This document shows, piece after piece, positions 24,803 through 33,772 of a stretch of 46,668 bases of DNA (positions are counted from its first letter, which is position 1; each line of letters opens with the position of its first letter). Both the position numbers and the translations under genes were made by a program. The stretch is from assembly GCA_035477595.1 (NCBI GenBank), contig DATIKM010000036.1, forward strand, positions 1-46,668, in the 5' to 3' direction. Source of the DNA: DATIKM01 sp035477595. GTDB lineage: Bacteria; Armatimonadota; Chthonomonadetes; Chthonomonadales; CAJBBX01. Below the pieces are notes generated by a model. It was not told the origin of the DNA and did not search any database. It was given only the letters and a program-made list of their open reading frames with translations.

Positions 24803-26452
24803 TCATCCGCCGTTGCGTCCGGGCGGAAGGATGCGGACCCGCCGCCGCGGCTCGTCGCCCACGCTGTCCGAGAACATCTCCAGCTTCTCGACGAGCTGGT
24901 GCTGAAGGCGGCGCGTGTAGCTGTTCTGTGGGGCCAGCTCCACCACCGCGCCGGTCTCGCTGGCCCGCCGGACGCCCTCGCGCGCCTCGCGCAGCGCCTG
25001 CTCGACGTAGCCCTTCTCAAGCCCGCCGATCTGGAGCATGTCGCGAACCGCCGAGGCGATCTGCGTGTAGGTGTTGCTCCGGATGATGAAGGTGGGAAGG
25101 GCGCGCGCGGCGCCCTCGCGCATCTTCGTGGGCTCCTTGCGGTAGCTGCCCTTCAGCGCCACGATGACGTCGGCCTCGTTCAGGTCCCGCGCGATGACGG
25201 CGCCGGCGCGGCACTCGAGGATCGCGCGATCGAGTCGGTTCCGGTTGACGCCGTAGGGAAAGATGCGCAGCGACCCCGAGGGGTCGCGTCGCGGCGTGCT
25301 GAACGGCCTGGCCGGCTCGCGGTCCGGCCGCACGACGGTCGCGGCCGACTCCTCCGGCTCATCGTCATCGGCCCCGAGCGGGCGATAGTCCCGCTCATCG
25401 CGCTGCACCACCTCGATGTCGCCCTGGTCGGTCCGCACCCGGATCTCCGGGCGCGGCTGGTGGCCGCGCAGCAGGCTGTCCACCGTCTGCGCCACGTCGC
25501 GGTGGATGGCCAGCTTGTCGAGGTCCATGATCTCGATGACGATATCGAAGGTGGGTGGCGCCTTGCGCTCGAGCACGGTCTTCTGGGTCCCGCGCCGCCG
25601 CGCCTCGTCGTCCGAGAGGGTGACCGCCTGGATGCCGCCGATCAGGTCGCAGAGCGTCGGGTTCACCAGCAGGTTCTCGAGGCTGTTACCGTGGGCGGTG
25701 CCGACGAGCTGCACGCCTCGCTCGGCGATGGTGCGTGCGGCGAAGGCGTCCTGCTCCGTGCCGATCTCGTCGATGACGATGACCTCGGGCATGTGGTTCT
25801 CGACTGCCTCGATCATCACGGCGTGCTGCAGGGACGGCTCGGCGACCTGCATGCGGCGCGCGCGGCCGATCGCGGGGTGCGGGATGTCGCCGTCGCCCGC
25901 GATCTCGTTCGAGGTGTCGACTATCACGACGCGCTTGCGGAGGTCCTCGGAGAGCACGCGGGCCACCTCGCGGAGCTTGGTGGTCTTGCCGCGGCCGGGC
26001 TTGCCCAGGATGAGGATGCTCTTGCCGGTCTCGACGACGTCCTCGATGATGTCGATCGTGCCGTAGACTGCGCGGCCCACGCGGCACGTCAGGCCGACGA
26101 TCCTGCCGGAGCGGTTGCGGATGGCGGAGATGCGGTGCAGCGTGCGCTCGATGCCGGCGCGGTTGTCCTTGCCGAACACGCCGACGCGGCTGACGACGTG
26201 CTCAATGTCCCAGTCGGTGACGTGGCAGTCGCCCAGCTCGACCACGCGGTTGTTCGCGTAGCGGGCCTCGGGGATGCGGCCCAGGTCGAGGACGAACTCC
26301 AGTGCATCCTCGAGGTTGCCTTCACCGTCCAGGTGTGCCCGGAGGGGAGGGGGCAGAACCTCGAGCAGTTGCGCGAGGTTGTCCGTGACGCGGTGCTGCT
26401 TGGCGCTCAGCCGGCGGACGTTGCCGGCCGTCGGAATGTGGCTCAGTGCCGT
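24803..26452 (-). CDS. Ycf45/SpoIIIAA-like ATPase with probable R3H-type C-terminus
   Basis: A single-strand nucleic-acid-linked ATPase family of unknown exact role, related to the plastid Ycf45 and sporulation protein SpoIIIAA. Visible parts are a family-specific N-terminus (TDNLAQLLEVLP, then LEFVLDLGRIPEAR), DNRAGIERTLHRISAIRNR, Walker A LGKPGRGKTTK (near 149-159), Walker B VIVIDEIGTEQDA and sensor TAHGNSLENLLVNP. A charged linker follows, then a C-terminal domain with PTFIIRSNTYTQI. The family N-terminus extends well upstream of the first GTG (26245). The only start that fits a ribosome site (AGGAG 8 nt upstream) is ACG at 26452-26450, so the start is uncertain. With it the protein has 549 residues. 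The stop is 100 nt before the tmk GTG. Confidence 0.85.
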   Translation of the reverse strand, partial: TALSHIPTAGNVRRLSAKQHRVTDNLAQLLEVLPPPLRAHLDGEGNLEDALEFVLDLGRIPEARYANNRVVELGDCHVTDWDIEHVVSRVGVFGKDNRAGIERTLHRISAIRNRSGRIVGLTCRVGRAVYGTIDIIEDVVETGKSILILGKPGRGKTTKLREVARVLSEDLRKRVVIVDTSNEIAGDGDIPHPAIGRARRMQVAEPSLQHAVMIEAVENHMPEVIVIDEIGTEQDAFAARTIAERGVQLVGTAHGNSLENLLVNPTLCDLIGGIQAVTLSDDEARRRGTQKTVLERKAPPTFDIVIEIMDLDKLAIHRDVAQTVDSLLRGHQPRPEIRVRTDQGDIEVVQRDERDYRPLGADDDEPEESAATVVRPDREPARPFSTPRRDPSGSLRIFPYGVNRNRLDRAILECRAGAVIARDLNEADVIVALKGSYRKEPTKMREGAARALPTFIIRSNTYTQIASAVRDMLQIGGLEKGYVEQALREAREGVRRASETGAVVELAPQNSYTRRLQHQLVEKLEMFSDSVGDEPRRRVRILPPGRNGG

Positions 26453-26584
26453 ACGAGTCGCTCCTCTCGTTTGGACGCTCCCACCTGGCGCTACGGAGCG
26501 GGTGGACGCCCCGTTTCGCCGCCATCATGATACCGTCGGGCGCCGACTTTGGCAAGCAGAGCCGGCGCGACCGGCGGGCGTGCA

Positions 26585-26642
26585 GAGGGGCCGCCGGCCG
26601 GCGGCGCGGGGAACCCCGAGCGCACCAGACCCGCGGCCCCTC
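26585..26642 (-). terminator. Large GC-rich hairpin downstream of the DUF4965 gene
   Basis: A 10-bp perfect stem (GAGGGGCCGC at 26585-26594, GCGGCCCCTC at 26633-26642) encloses more self-complementary sequence. The latter includes the 16-bp palindrome GCCGCCGGCCGGCGGC (26590-26605) and a short CGGGG-AA-CCCCG element. It lies 13 nt past the stop of the minus-strand gene and probably stops its transcript before the Ycf45-like gene. No T-tract is present. Confidence 0.5.
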
Positions 26643-26654
26643 CCCGGGCGCAAC

Positions 26655-29225
26655 TCAGCGCGGGTGGATGGTAACCAGCCCCACGTCGATCATCTGGCCC
26701 CCCGTCGTCTGCCGGCAGCGCACCGCGATGGTGTTGCGGCCGGGCCGCAACGCGCTCAGCGCCGCTTCCGCGATCGGCGCCGGGCCGTACGACATGGCGA
26801 AGCCGGTCAGGCGCGCCGCCAGCACCCCGTTCAGGTACACCTCGGCGTCCTCGTCGTGGTGCACCCAGAGCGACAGGCGCGCCGGCACGCGGTCCGGCAG
26901 ATCGAACGAGCGGCGCAGCCATATGCTCGGGCCCGTCCACGGCGTGTTCACCACGGCGCCTGGCGTGCCGGCCGCGCCGAACCCCGAGCGCCCCTCCCGC
27001 CATCCGGAGTCGTCGAAGTCGGGCGCCATCCATTGCCCCGCCGGCTCGTCGGTCGTGAACCGCCACACGGCGGGCGCGGTGTCGGCAGCCGGAACGACGG
27101 GCCGCACGTCGGGACGTGGCGGGATGGGCGCCCAGCGAGCCGGCCGCGCACGGTCGCGCGCGGTGTACCGCCGCACCGCCTCCGCGTCCCGGAGGAGCGG
27201 AAGGAACACGCCCCCGACCACCGGGCGTGCGTGGAACCCCACCGAGCGGCCTGTATGCGTCCAGTACCAGTCGTTCATCGGCAATCGGTCCGGCGTCTCG
27301 TGGAGGTAGTCCATCACGGGCCCGACCAGGGCATCGAAGTCGTTGCGGCTGCCGGTCAGCGTGGCGGTCCAGACGCTCCAGTCCGTCTTGGCGTAGAGGT
27401 GGCGGCTGTCGAGTGGCAGCCCGTAGCGGCCGATGCGCTTGCGGTAGGAGGCCATCTCCTTGCGCAAGGCTTCGTCAGGGAAAATGCCGAGGCCCAGGAT
27501 GCGGTCCCACACCATGTTGTACTTCTGGCTCCAGGTGTTGGGATGGTCGAAGGCGAGACGGTAGTGGTCGCCGTCGTCGGCCTCTCGGAGCCACCAAGCC
27601 GCGGCCTTCCGCGCCAGCGCGTCGAACCGTGCGGCCTCCTCGTGGTCGCCCCACCGCCGGCAGAGCTGAGCGTAGGCCCCGAGCCCGACGATCGCCTTGA
27701 CGGAGAGGTTTACATTGCGCGCCAGGTGGCCGGTGAAGTCGTCCGTGCTGAGCTGGTTCTTGGGGTCCACTCCCTCATCGCGGAGGTACTCCGCCCAGCG
27801 CCGGAGCAGCGGGCGCCACGGGGCCGCGAAGCTGGCGTCGCCCTCCACCTGGGCCAGCGCGGCGAGGAGGATGAGCATGTTGCCGCTCTCCTCCACGGGC
27901 ATCTGGTTCTCTTCGCTGATCTCGCCGCCGCCGTACACCTGTCCCGTCGCGTGCGGGTACGTGCCCAGGTCGTGGGGCGCGAACGGGAACCTCCACCGCG
28001 GCGAGGCGGCGTACGCGAGCACCGGTTGCAGCATTGCGCGGGTGAGCGAGGGCGAAAGAGCCAGGAAGAGCGGCGCCATCGGATAGATGACGTCCACCGT
28101 CGCGATGCAGCCGTTGCTGGTGTTCTCCTTGGAGAAGAAGAGCGGCGCGCCACGCTTATCCGCCACGAGCTTGTTGCCGGCCATGGACTGCCGGTAGGCG
28201 AGCGCCGCCATCAGGGCGTAGCGCTCGCCCCCCACGCGCGCGAGGTCCGCCATCAGCTCCGCGTCGAAGGCCTCGCAGCGGCGGCGAAGGGCGGGCCAGG
28301 CGCGGGCGGCCGTGCGCAGCAGGCCGCTTGCATCCATCCCGTTCCTGCGCCAGTAGGGCTGCAGGTCCAGACCGAAGTAGCGGATGCTGCGCACATCGTC
28401 GTAGGCGACCATCAGCCAGCGCTCGTGAGGACGGGCGCCCACGATGCCCAGATCCCAGCCGAGCGAGAGGACGGGCGCCTGTGATGCCGGCGCGGTGACG
28501 CGCTCCGGGCCGGCAGGCGGCGCCTCGGAGCGCGCGAAGGCGTCGCGCACCGCCTCGGCAGGCCCGAGGGCTCGTCGAAGCCCCTGGCCCTCCGGCGCGG
28601 CCACCAGCAGGTAACCCCAGTCGATCCGCAGGTCGTCGCCGCGCTTCTGGAGCACCGGCTGCTCGACGGTTCCGGCCCGCCAGACGGCGAGCCCCGCTAC
28701 CAGCATCGGCTCGCAGATCACCACCTGCGCCGGCTCGTTGACGGCGATCTCCGGCGCGGCGTCGAAGTGCAGCGCGACGGAGTGGTCCATGCCATCGACT
28801 GACCGCACTGACCACGCCAGGTAGGTGACGGGCCGCGAGAGCGTGTCCAGATCGTGCGGGAGCGTCGACGTCACGAAGGCCAGATCGACGCGCAGGCCCT
28901 CGCCCTCGAAGGCGTAGAGGGTTCGCGTGGGGGTCACCTGGAGAGCGACCTGCGGCAGGGCCGGAAGGCCCTCCGGCTCGGCGCCCATCAGGCGGTAGGT
29001 GCGGGCGCCGATGCGGACCATCGCGCTGAGCCGGTGCGGGCGGCCAGTCCAGTGGCGAGTGGGCGCGTCCGTCAGGCGGTCGGCGTGGCTCCAGATGCTG
29101 AAGTAGGGGTCGTGGGCCACCAGAGGGACCGCCGGCGGGCGCAACCGCGCCTCCTGGCCGCGCGCCGGCATCCCCACGAGCACTCCCGCCGCCACGAACA
29201 GCGCGGCCACCATGCACACACGCAT
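26655..29225 (-). CDS. Secreted glutaminase A-family (DUF4965/DUF1793) protein
   Basis: An 856-residue exported protein. I start at ATG 29225: GGAGAGGAG lies 5 nt upstream and a signal peptide follows (MRVCMVAALFVAAGVLVGMPARG). Order: an N-terminal beta domain of the DUF5127 type (PAVPLVAHDPYFSIWSHADRLTD near 30), a DUF4965-like middle, and a DUF1793-like helical domain (YPMAPLFLALSP, HATGQVYGGG, NWTH-like NDWYWTHTGRS). This order is that of fungal-type glutaminase A and uncharacterised bacterial homologues, often in glycan-use loci. A C-terminal galactose-binding-like sandwich (about 660-856) with FDDSGWREGRSGFG and WVHHDEDAEVYLNGV is added. Whether it deamidates glutamine or hydrolyses a glycan is unknown. 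Confidence 0.82.
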   Translation of the reverse strand: MRVCMVAALFVAAGVLVGMPARGQEARLRPPAVPLVAHDPYFSIWSHADRLTDAPTRHWTGRPHRLSAMVRIGARTYRLMGAEPEGLPALPQVALQVTPTRTLYAFEGEGLRVDLAFVTSTLPHDLDTLSRPVTYLAWSVRSVDGMDHSVALHFDAAPEIAVNEPAQVVICEPMLVAGLAVWRAGTVEQPVLQKRGDDLRIDWGYLLVAAPEGQGLRRALGPAEAVRDAFARSEAPPAGPERVTAPASQAPVLSLGWDLGIVGARPHERWLMVAYDDVRSIRYFGLDLQPYWRRNGMDASGLLRTAARAWPALRRRCEAFDAELMADLARVGGERYALMAALAYRQSMAGNKLVADKRGAPLFFSKENTSNGCIATVDVIYPMAPLFLALSPSLTRAMLQPVLAYAASPRWRFPFAPHDLGTYPHATGQVYGGGEISEENQMPVEESGNMLILLAALAQVEGDASFAAPWRPLLRRWAEYLRDEGVDPKNQLSTDDFTGHLARNVNLSVKAIVGLGAYAQLCRRWGDHEEAARFDALARKAAAWWLREADDGDHYRLAFDHPNTWSQKYNMVWDRILGLGIFPDEALRKEMASYRKRIGRYGLPLDSRHLYAKTDWSVWTATLTGSRNDFDALVGPVMDYLHETPDRLPMNDWYWTHTGRSVGFHARPVVGGVFLPLLRDAEAVRRYTARDRARPARWAPIPPRPDVRPVVPAADTAPAVWRFTTDEPAGQWMAPDFDDSGWREGRSGFGAAGTPGAVVNTPWTGPSIWLRRSFDLPDRVPARLSLWVHHDEDAEVYLNGVLAARLTGFAMSYGPAPIAEAALSALRPGRNTIAVRCRQTTGGQMIDVGLVTIHPR

Positions 29226-29587
29226 CAGGGCTCCTCTCCAAGCGGGCTGCCGCGGGCCACCGCCGATTGGGCGATGCCCGGCAGCGCCTCGAACCGCCAG
29301 ACCGGCGGCTCGCATTCAGTTATTGGGGCCATCAGTCTACCGGAGCGGCGCGCGCCACGCAGCACCTCCCGCGCTATCCGCCCTAACTCGGCCGACGGCC
29401 GCGGATGCATGGACAGGGGGAGGGTTGGGGTGGAAGCCCATCCGTGGCAACCGGCGGGCAGCATGCGCCACGAAAGGGTCGTTGGCGCCGCTGCGCAGAG
29501 CGACCGGGCCCGCAGAAGGTTTGCGCTGGGCCGCGCCGAATCCTGCGGCGTGGCCCTGGCGGAGAGGACCGGCGCGGGAGGACGGCG
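29226..29587. other. 362-nt divergent intergenic region
   Basis: This separates the DUF4965 gene (minus) from the GHL10 gene (plus) and must hold both promoters. I can place the two ribosome sites at its ends (GGAGAGGAG and GGGAGGA) but no convincing -35/-10 pair, tRNA or repeat. An in-frame extension of the GHL10 frame covers part of it, but its composition (many Arg, Trp and Gly) looks non-coding. Confidence 0.5.
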
Positions 29588-32047
29588 ATGGGATGCGATG
29601 CGTGGGTCCGGCTGGCCGTGCCACTGGCAGCGCTCGCTCTGGCGCTGGTGGCGGCGCCGTGCGGCGGACAGGATGGCGATGCGCGGCCGATCGCGATCGA
29701 TGGTTTCGCCTTCGCCAGCACCGCCGCGGCGCAGGCTGCCTGGAGCCCCGGCACGGGCGCCGGAGCCGTGACGGTCGCTGCCGGCCGAACGCCGGATGGG
29801 CGGCCCGCCACCGCCTTCCACTGCCAGATGGCGCCCGCCGACGAGCGCGCATACTGGGACCGCCCTGGCCGTCTCGACCTCGGCCGCGCCGGCCGCGTGC
29901 GGCTCTGGGTGCGTGTCGAAGGGGACGCGACGGCGATCGCCCGCGCCACCCTATACGTGCGCTCAGGTGAAGGCTGGTACGGCGCGTCGTTTGGCGTGCC
30001 GGCGCGCGGCTGGCGCTCCATCCTGCTGGAGCGTGGCGCGTTCGTGCCCGAGGGCCGGCCGGGTGGCTGGAGCGACATCGATAGCGTGCGCATGGGCTTC
30101 TGGAAGGGCGCCCAGCAGACCGGGGCGCTTCAGGTCTGGGTGGGCGGCGTCGAAGCGCTCTCCAGCCCTGTGGTGGTGGTGCGCGCACCCTCAGGGCAGG
30201 ACGCCGCCAGGGAGGCGGGCCAGATGACCGCGCTGCTCGCTCGCGCGGGCATCGACGCTGCCACCGTGGACGACGCCGACCTGGCCCGCGGCGTGCTCCA
30301 AGGGAAGCGGCTCGCCGTGCTTCCATACAACCCCACCGTCTCCGATCCGGCGATCGGGGCGCTCGAGGCCTTCGTCCGCGACGGCGGCCGCCTGCTGGTC
30401 TGCTACCTGCTCCCGGGGCGGTTGGCGGCGCTCACCGGCGTCGAGCCCACCGGGTGGAGGCAGCAGGAGCGCGAGGGCCAGTTCGCCCGCATCGTGTTCG
30501 GTCGCGCAGCGGTGAAGGGGCTGCCCGCCGGCGCACGGCAGGCGTCGTGGAACGTGCAGGGCGTCCGTCCCGCCGGCCGGAACGCGCGCGTCGTCGGATG
30601 GTGGCAGGACGACCGGGGCGTGCGCCAGCCCTACCCCGCCGTCGTGCTGAGCGACACCGCGGCCTTCCTCTCCCATGTGGTCCTGCACGACGACCCCGTG
30701 AACAAGGAGCGGATGCTGCGCGCCCTGGCCGGAGCGCTCGACCCCACGCTCTGGCGCGACATGACGCGCAGGGCAATCGAGCAGGCCGGGTCCATAACAC
30801 CGGGTCGGGCGCGGCTGCCCGCCGTGGCTTCCGAGATCGCCCGCGGGCCGGGAGGCGCGGACCCGCGCGTGCGCCGCGAGGTGCAGGCCGCGCGCTCGGA
30901 GCACGCTCGCGCCGGCAGGCTGGCGACGGCCGGCGACCATCCCGCGGCGATCGAGGCCGCGGCGCGTGCGCGCGATCGGCTGACCCGGGCGTTCCTGCTC
31001 GGACGCAGGGCCCGGCCCGGAGAGTTTCGCGGCGTATGGTGCCACAGCGCCTACGGGCCCGCCGGAATCACGTGGGACACGGCGCTGGCCCGTCTGAAGG
31101 CGGCCGGGTTCAACGCGGTCGTGCCCAACATGCTATGGGGCGGCGTCGCCGACTACCCGAGCGAGGTGCTCCCCGTGCGCGACCGCGTGGCGCGGGACGG
31201 GGACCAGATCGCGAAGTGCGTTGCGGCCGGCCGCAAGCACGGCATAGAGGTCCATGTGTGGAAGGTGAACTGGAACCTGATGGGCGCCCCGCGCGCGTTC
31301 ATCGAGCGGCTCCGCGCCGAGGAGAGGCTCCAGCGCGACAGCGGAGGCCGCGAGGAGGAGTGGATCTGCCCCTCCCATCCGCTGAACCTAGCGCTCGAGC
31401 GCGACTCCATGCTCGAGGTGACGCGCCGCTACGACGTGGACGGCATCCACTTCGACTACATCCGCTACCCGGACGAGACGAAGTGCTACTGCGACGGGTG
31501 CCGGGCGCGGTTCGAGGAGCAGACCGGTGCGCCCGTGGTGAACTGGCCGCGCGACGTGCTGCGCGGAGCGCCGCGCCAGGTCGCCTACCTGGAGTTCCGG
31601 CGACAGAACATCACGCGGCTCGTGCGCGCCGTCTCCGAGGGCTCCCGGCGCATCAAGCCGTGGGTGAAGATCTCCGCGGCCGTCTGGCCCAACTGGCCGG
31701 AGGTGCGCGACACGCTCGGCCAGGACTGGGGCGCCTGGGTGCGCGAGGGGCTGCTGGACTTCGTGTGCACGATGAACTACACCGACAGCAACGACGAGTT
31801 CGCCACGCGCGTGTCGGTTCAGCGCGATGAGGTGGCGGGCCGCGCGCCGCTCTACCCCGGCATCGGCGCCTCAGTGCCCGGCTTACCGGTGGCGCAGGTA
31901 GCCGAGCAGATCGAGGTGGCGCGCCGGCTCGGCGCCGACGGCTTTATCCTGTTCGACTATGACGGTGTGGTTGCGAGCGACCACGTCCCGGCATTGGGCC
32001 TCGCGGCAACCCGCGGGGCTACGCGCCGCATAGCGCGCCGCGCGTGA
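29588..32047 (+). CDS. Secreted glycosyl hydrolase-like 10 (GHL10) protein
   Basis: An 819-residue exported protein. The ATG at 29588 follows GGGAGGA and opens a signal peptide (VRLAVPLAALALALVAAPCGG). Residues about 30-195 resemble a carbohydrate-binding-like sandwich (WDRPGRLDLGRAGRVRLWVR). Residues about 200-330 resemble a class-I glutamine-amidotransferase-like fold (LAVLPYNPTVSD, FVRDGGRLLVCYLLPG). Residues about 475-810 form the GHL10 barrel: EFRGVWCHSAYG, WDTALARLKAAGFNAVVPNM, and VDGIHFDYIRYPDE (about 617-630), the family's acidic active-site segment. GHL10 proteins are thought to cleave glucans or peptidoglycan sugars, but few have been assayed. Its stop overlaps the GTG of a small downstream ORF (GTGA), which may be a separated C-terminal domain. 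Confidence 0.87.
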   Translation: MGCDAWVRLAVPLAALALALVAAPCGGQDGDARPIAIDGFAFASTAAAQAAWSPGTGAGAVTVAAGRTPDGRPATAFHCQMAPADERAYWDRPGRLDLGRAGRVRLWVRVEGDATAIARATLYVRSGEGWYGASFGVPARGWRSILLERGAFVPEGRPGGWSDIDSVRMGFWKGAQQTGALQVWVGGVEALSSPVVVVRAPSGQDAAREAGQMTALLARAGIDAATVDDADLARGVLQGKRLAVLPYNPTVSDPAIGALEAFVRDGGRLLVCYLLPGRLAALTGVEPTGWRQQEREGQFARIVFGRAAVKGLPAGARQASWNVQGVRPAGRNARVVGWWQDDRGVRQPYPAVVLSDTAAFLSHVVLHDDPVNKERMLRALAGALDPTLWRDMTRRAIEQAGSITPGRARLPAVASEIARGPGGADPRVRREVQAARSEHARAGRLATAGDHPAAIEAAARARDRLTRAFLLGRRARPGEFRGVWCHSAYGPAGITWDTALARLKAAGFNAVVPNMLWGGVADYPSEVLPVRDRVARDGDQIAKCVAAGRKHGIEVHVWKVNWNLMGAPRAFIERLRAEERLQRDSGGREEEWICPSHPLNLALERDSMLEVTRRYDVDGIHFDYIRYPDETKCYCDGCRARFEEQTGAPVVNWPRDVLRGAPRQVAYLEFRRQNITRLVRAVSEGSRRIKPWVKISAAVWPNWPEVRDTLGQDWGAWVREGLLDFVCTMNYTDSNDEFATRVSVQRDEVAGRAPLYPGIGASVPGLPVAQVAEQIEVARRLGADGFILFDYDGVVASDHVPALGLAATRGATRRIARRA

Positions 32048-32364
32048 CGTGGGGGGCGAGCGGGCCGCTTCGGGCGAATCAGGCCGGCTCCGGCCAGCCG
32101 ATCCGCGTGAGCGCCCGACTCGCCGCGCCGCGCGACGGCGACCGCCTGGCCCGTGCGCGCTCTGCCGAGATCGTGCTTGCCAGCATGTCCGGCCAGGTGG
32201 TGCAGCGGCTGGGGACGGTGCTGGCCGGCGGGCCGGCGGTGACCGCTGCCGTGCGCCGCCCGGCGGGTCGCCTGCGTCTGGAGGCGCGCGGCTCGGCGAC
32301 GTTGCCCGACGGGCGCGCGCTCCCGTTCACGGCGCGGGGCCCATGGCTGGGCTGGAGGAAGTAG
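32044..32364 (+). CDS. Small beta-rich protein, possible detached C-terminal domain of GHL10
   Basis: A 106-residue reading frame starting at a GTG that overlaps the GHL10 stop by 4 nt. It has no signal peptide and reads as alternating short strands (PIRVSARLAAP, EIVLASMSGQVVQ, LRLEARGSATLPDG), like an immunoglobulin-like or other beta-sandwich domain. Because it is in the -1 frame and directly abuts an enzyme whose secreted relatives often end in such domains, it may be the C-terminus of GHL10 separated by a frameshift or a base-calling error. A translationally coupled, independent cytoplasmic protein is less likely. I do not recognise a family. Confidence 0.5.
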   Translation: MTWGASGPLRANQAGSGQPIRVSARLAAPRDGDRLARARSAEIVLASMSGQVVQRLGTVLAGGPAVTAAVRRPAGRLRLEARGSATLPDGRALPFTARGPWLGWRK

Positions 32365-32398
32365 GAGGAGCCGGCGAGACCGGCCAGGAGAACGAGAA

Positions 32399-33772
32399 GT
32401 GACCGAACGCATCGTGCTGGTGGGCGCAGGAAGCGCCATGTTCACCCGCGGACTCGTGGCGGACCTCGTCCGTCGGGGCACGCCCGCGGAACTGAGGCTG
32501 GTGGACATCGACGCGGAGGCGCTCCGCGTCGCGGAGGCGCTCTCCAGGAAGATGGCCGAGTCGCGCGGCGCACCGGTGACCGTGCGCGCCTCCACCCAGC
32601 GGCGCGACCTACTGCCCGGCGCGACTGCGGTCATCTGCACCGTGGGTGTGGGCGGCAGGCGCGCGTGGGAACAGGACGTCTACGTGCCCCGCCGCTACGG
32701 CATCCACCAGCCCGTCGGCGACACCGTGATGCCCGGCGGCACGTCGCGCGCGCTCCGCATGGTTCCCGCCATGGTCGCTATCGCGGAGGACGTGCTGGAG
32801 CTCTGCCCCGGTGCGCTCTTCTTCAACTACGGCAACCCGATGAGCGCCAACTGCCGCGCCATCGTGAAGGCCACCGGTGCGCCGGTAGTCGGGCTCTGCC
32901 ATGGCGTCCACCACGTGGCCGGCCATCTGGCGCACCTGCTCGGGGTGGACCGCGCCTCCCTGCGCCACACCGCGGTGGGAATCAACCACTGCACCTGGTT
33001 CACGGGGCTCTGGTCGGAGGGGCGCGACCTGCTGCCGGACCTGCTCAGGCTGGCGCGTGAGCGCGTGGCGGCAAACCGGGGCCGGGAGGATGGGCGGGCG
33101 GCGGGCGGCATCGTGGAGAGCCGCGAGGATCTGACGGCGGAGGACCCCTTCTGCTGGGAGCTCGCGGACCTGTTCGGCGTCTTCCCCGCGGTGGGCGACC
33201 GCCACGTGACCGAGTTCTTCCCCTGGCTCTTCCCCGGCGGGCGCTACTACGGCCGGACGCTCGGCGTGGACGTCTTCAGTTTCGAGGACACGATCCGGTT
33301 CGGCGACGAGATCTACGACAGAATGAGGGAGAGCGCTCTCTCTTCGGGTCCGCTGCCCGAGGACTACTGGGACTCGATTTCCGGCGAGCACGAGCAGGTC
33401 ATCGAGATCATCGACGCGATCCGGCGCGACACGGGCGGGGCCTACTCGGTGAACCTGCCAAACGCCGGCCAGGCGCCGAACCTGCCGCCGGATGCCGTGA
33501 TCGAGTGCCCTGCCGTCGCGACCGCCTCGGGACTGCGCGCCGTGCAGCAGCCGGCGCTTCCCTCCGGCGCCGCCGCGATCCTGGCAACCCGATTCGGCTG
33601 GGTCGAGACGGTGGTGGAGGCGGCGCTCGAAGGAAGCCGCGCCGGGTTCGTGCAGGCGCTAATGCTCGACGGCGCCGTGGGCTCCGTTGAGGTCGCCGGT
33701 CGACTCGCCGACGACCTGCTCGAAGCGCAGCGGTCCCACCTGCCGCGCTTCGCGGAGGGCCTCGGCCAGTGA
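32399..33772 (+). CDS. GH4-family NAD- and metal-dependent glycosidase (second copy)
   Basis: A 457-residue cytoplasmic GH4 enzyme, a normal family length. The GTG at 32399 is preceded by AGGAG 8 nt upstream. Marks include Rossmann motif VLVGAGSAMFTRGL (6-19), NYGNPMSAN (NPM 146-148), metal-site GLCHGVHH (C167, H168) and GINHCTW (H197). It differs clearly from the GH4 enzyme at 8890-10398 and is not a recent duplicate. Its stop overlaps the GTG of the following methyltransferase-family gene (GTGA), so the two are co-translated. The substrate is unknown. Confidence 0.9.
   Translation: MTERIVLVGAGSAMFTRGLVADLVRRGTPAELRLVDIDAEALRVAEALSRKMAESRGAPVTVRASTQRRDLLPGATAVICTVGVGGRRAWEQDVYVPRRYGIHQPVGDTVMPGGTSRALRMVPAMVAIAEDVLELCPGALFFNYGNPMSANCRAIVKATGAPVVGLCHGVHHVAGHLAHLLGVDRASLRHTAVGINHCTWFTGLWSEGRDLLPDLLRLARERVAANRGREDGRAAGGIVESREDLTAEDPFCWELADLFGVFPAVGDRHVTEFFPWLFPGGRYYGRTLGVDVFSFEDTIRFGDEIYDRMRESALSSGPLPEDYWDSISGEHEQVIEIIDAIRRDTGGAYSVNLPNAGQAPNLPPDAVIECPAVATASGLRAVQQPALPSGAAAILATRFGWVETVVEAALEGSRAGFVQALMLDGAVGSVEVAGRLADDLLEAQRSHLPRFAEGLGQ

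Noticed and set aside
24803..24806. ATGA overlap as the tmk start
   Set aside because: An ATG does overlap the Ycf45-like stop at 24806-24804, but it is out of frame with the P-loop of tmk.
26590..26605. 16-bp palindrome as a regulator operator
   Set aside because: It lies just past a gene stop and inside a larger inverted repeat, so a terminator hairpin explains it better.
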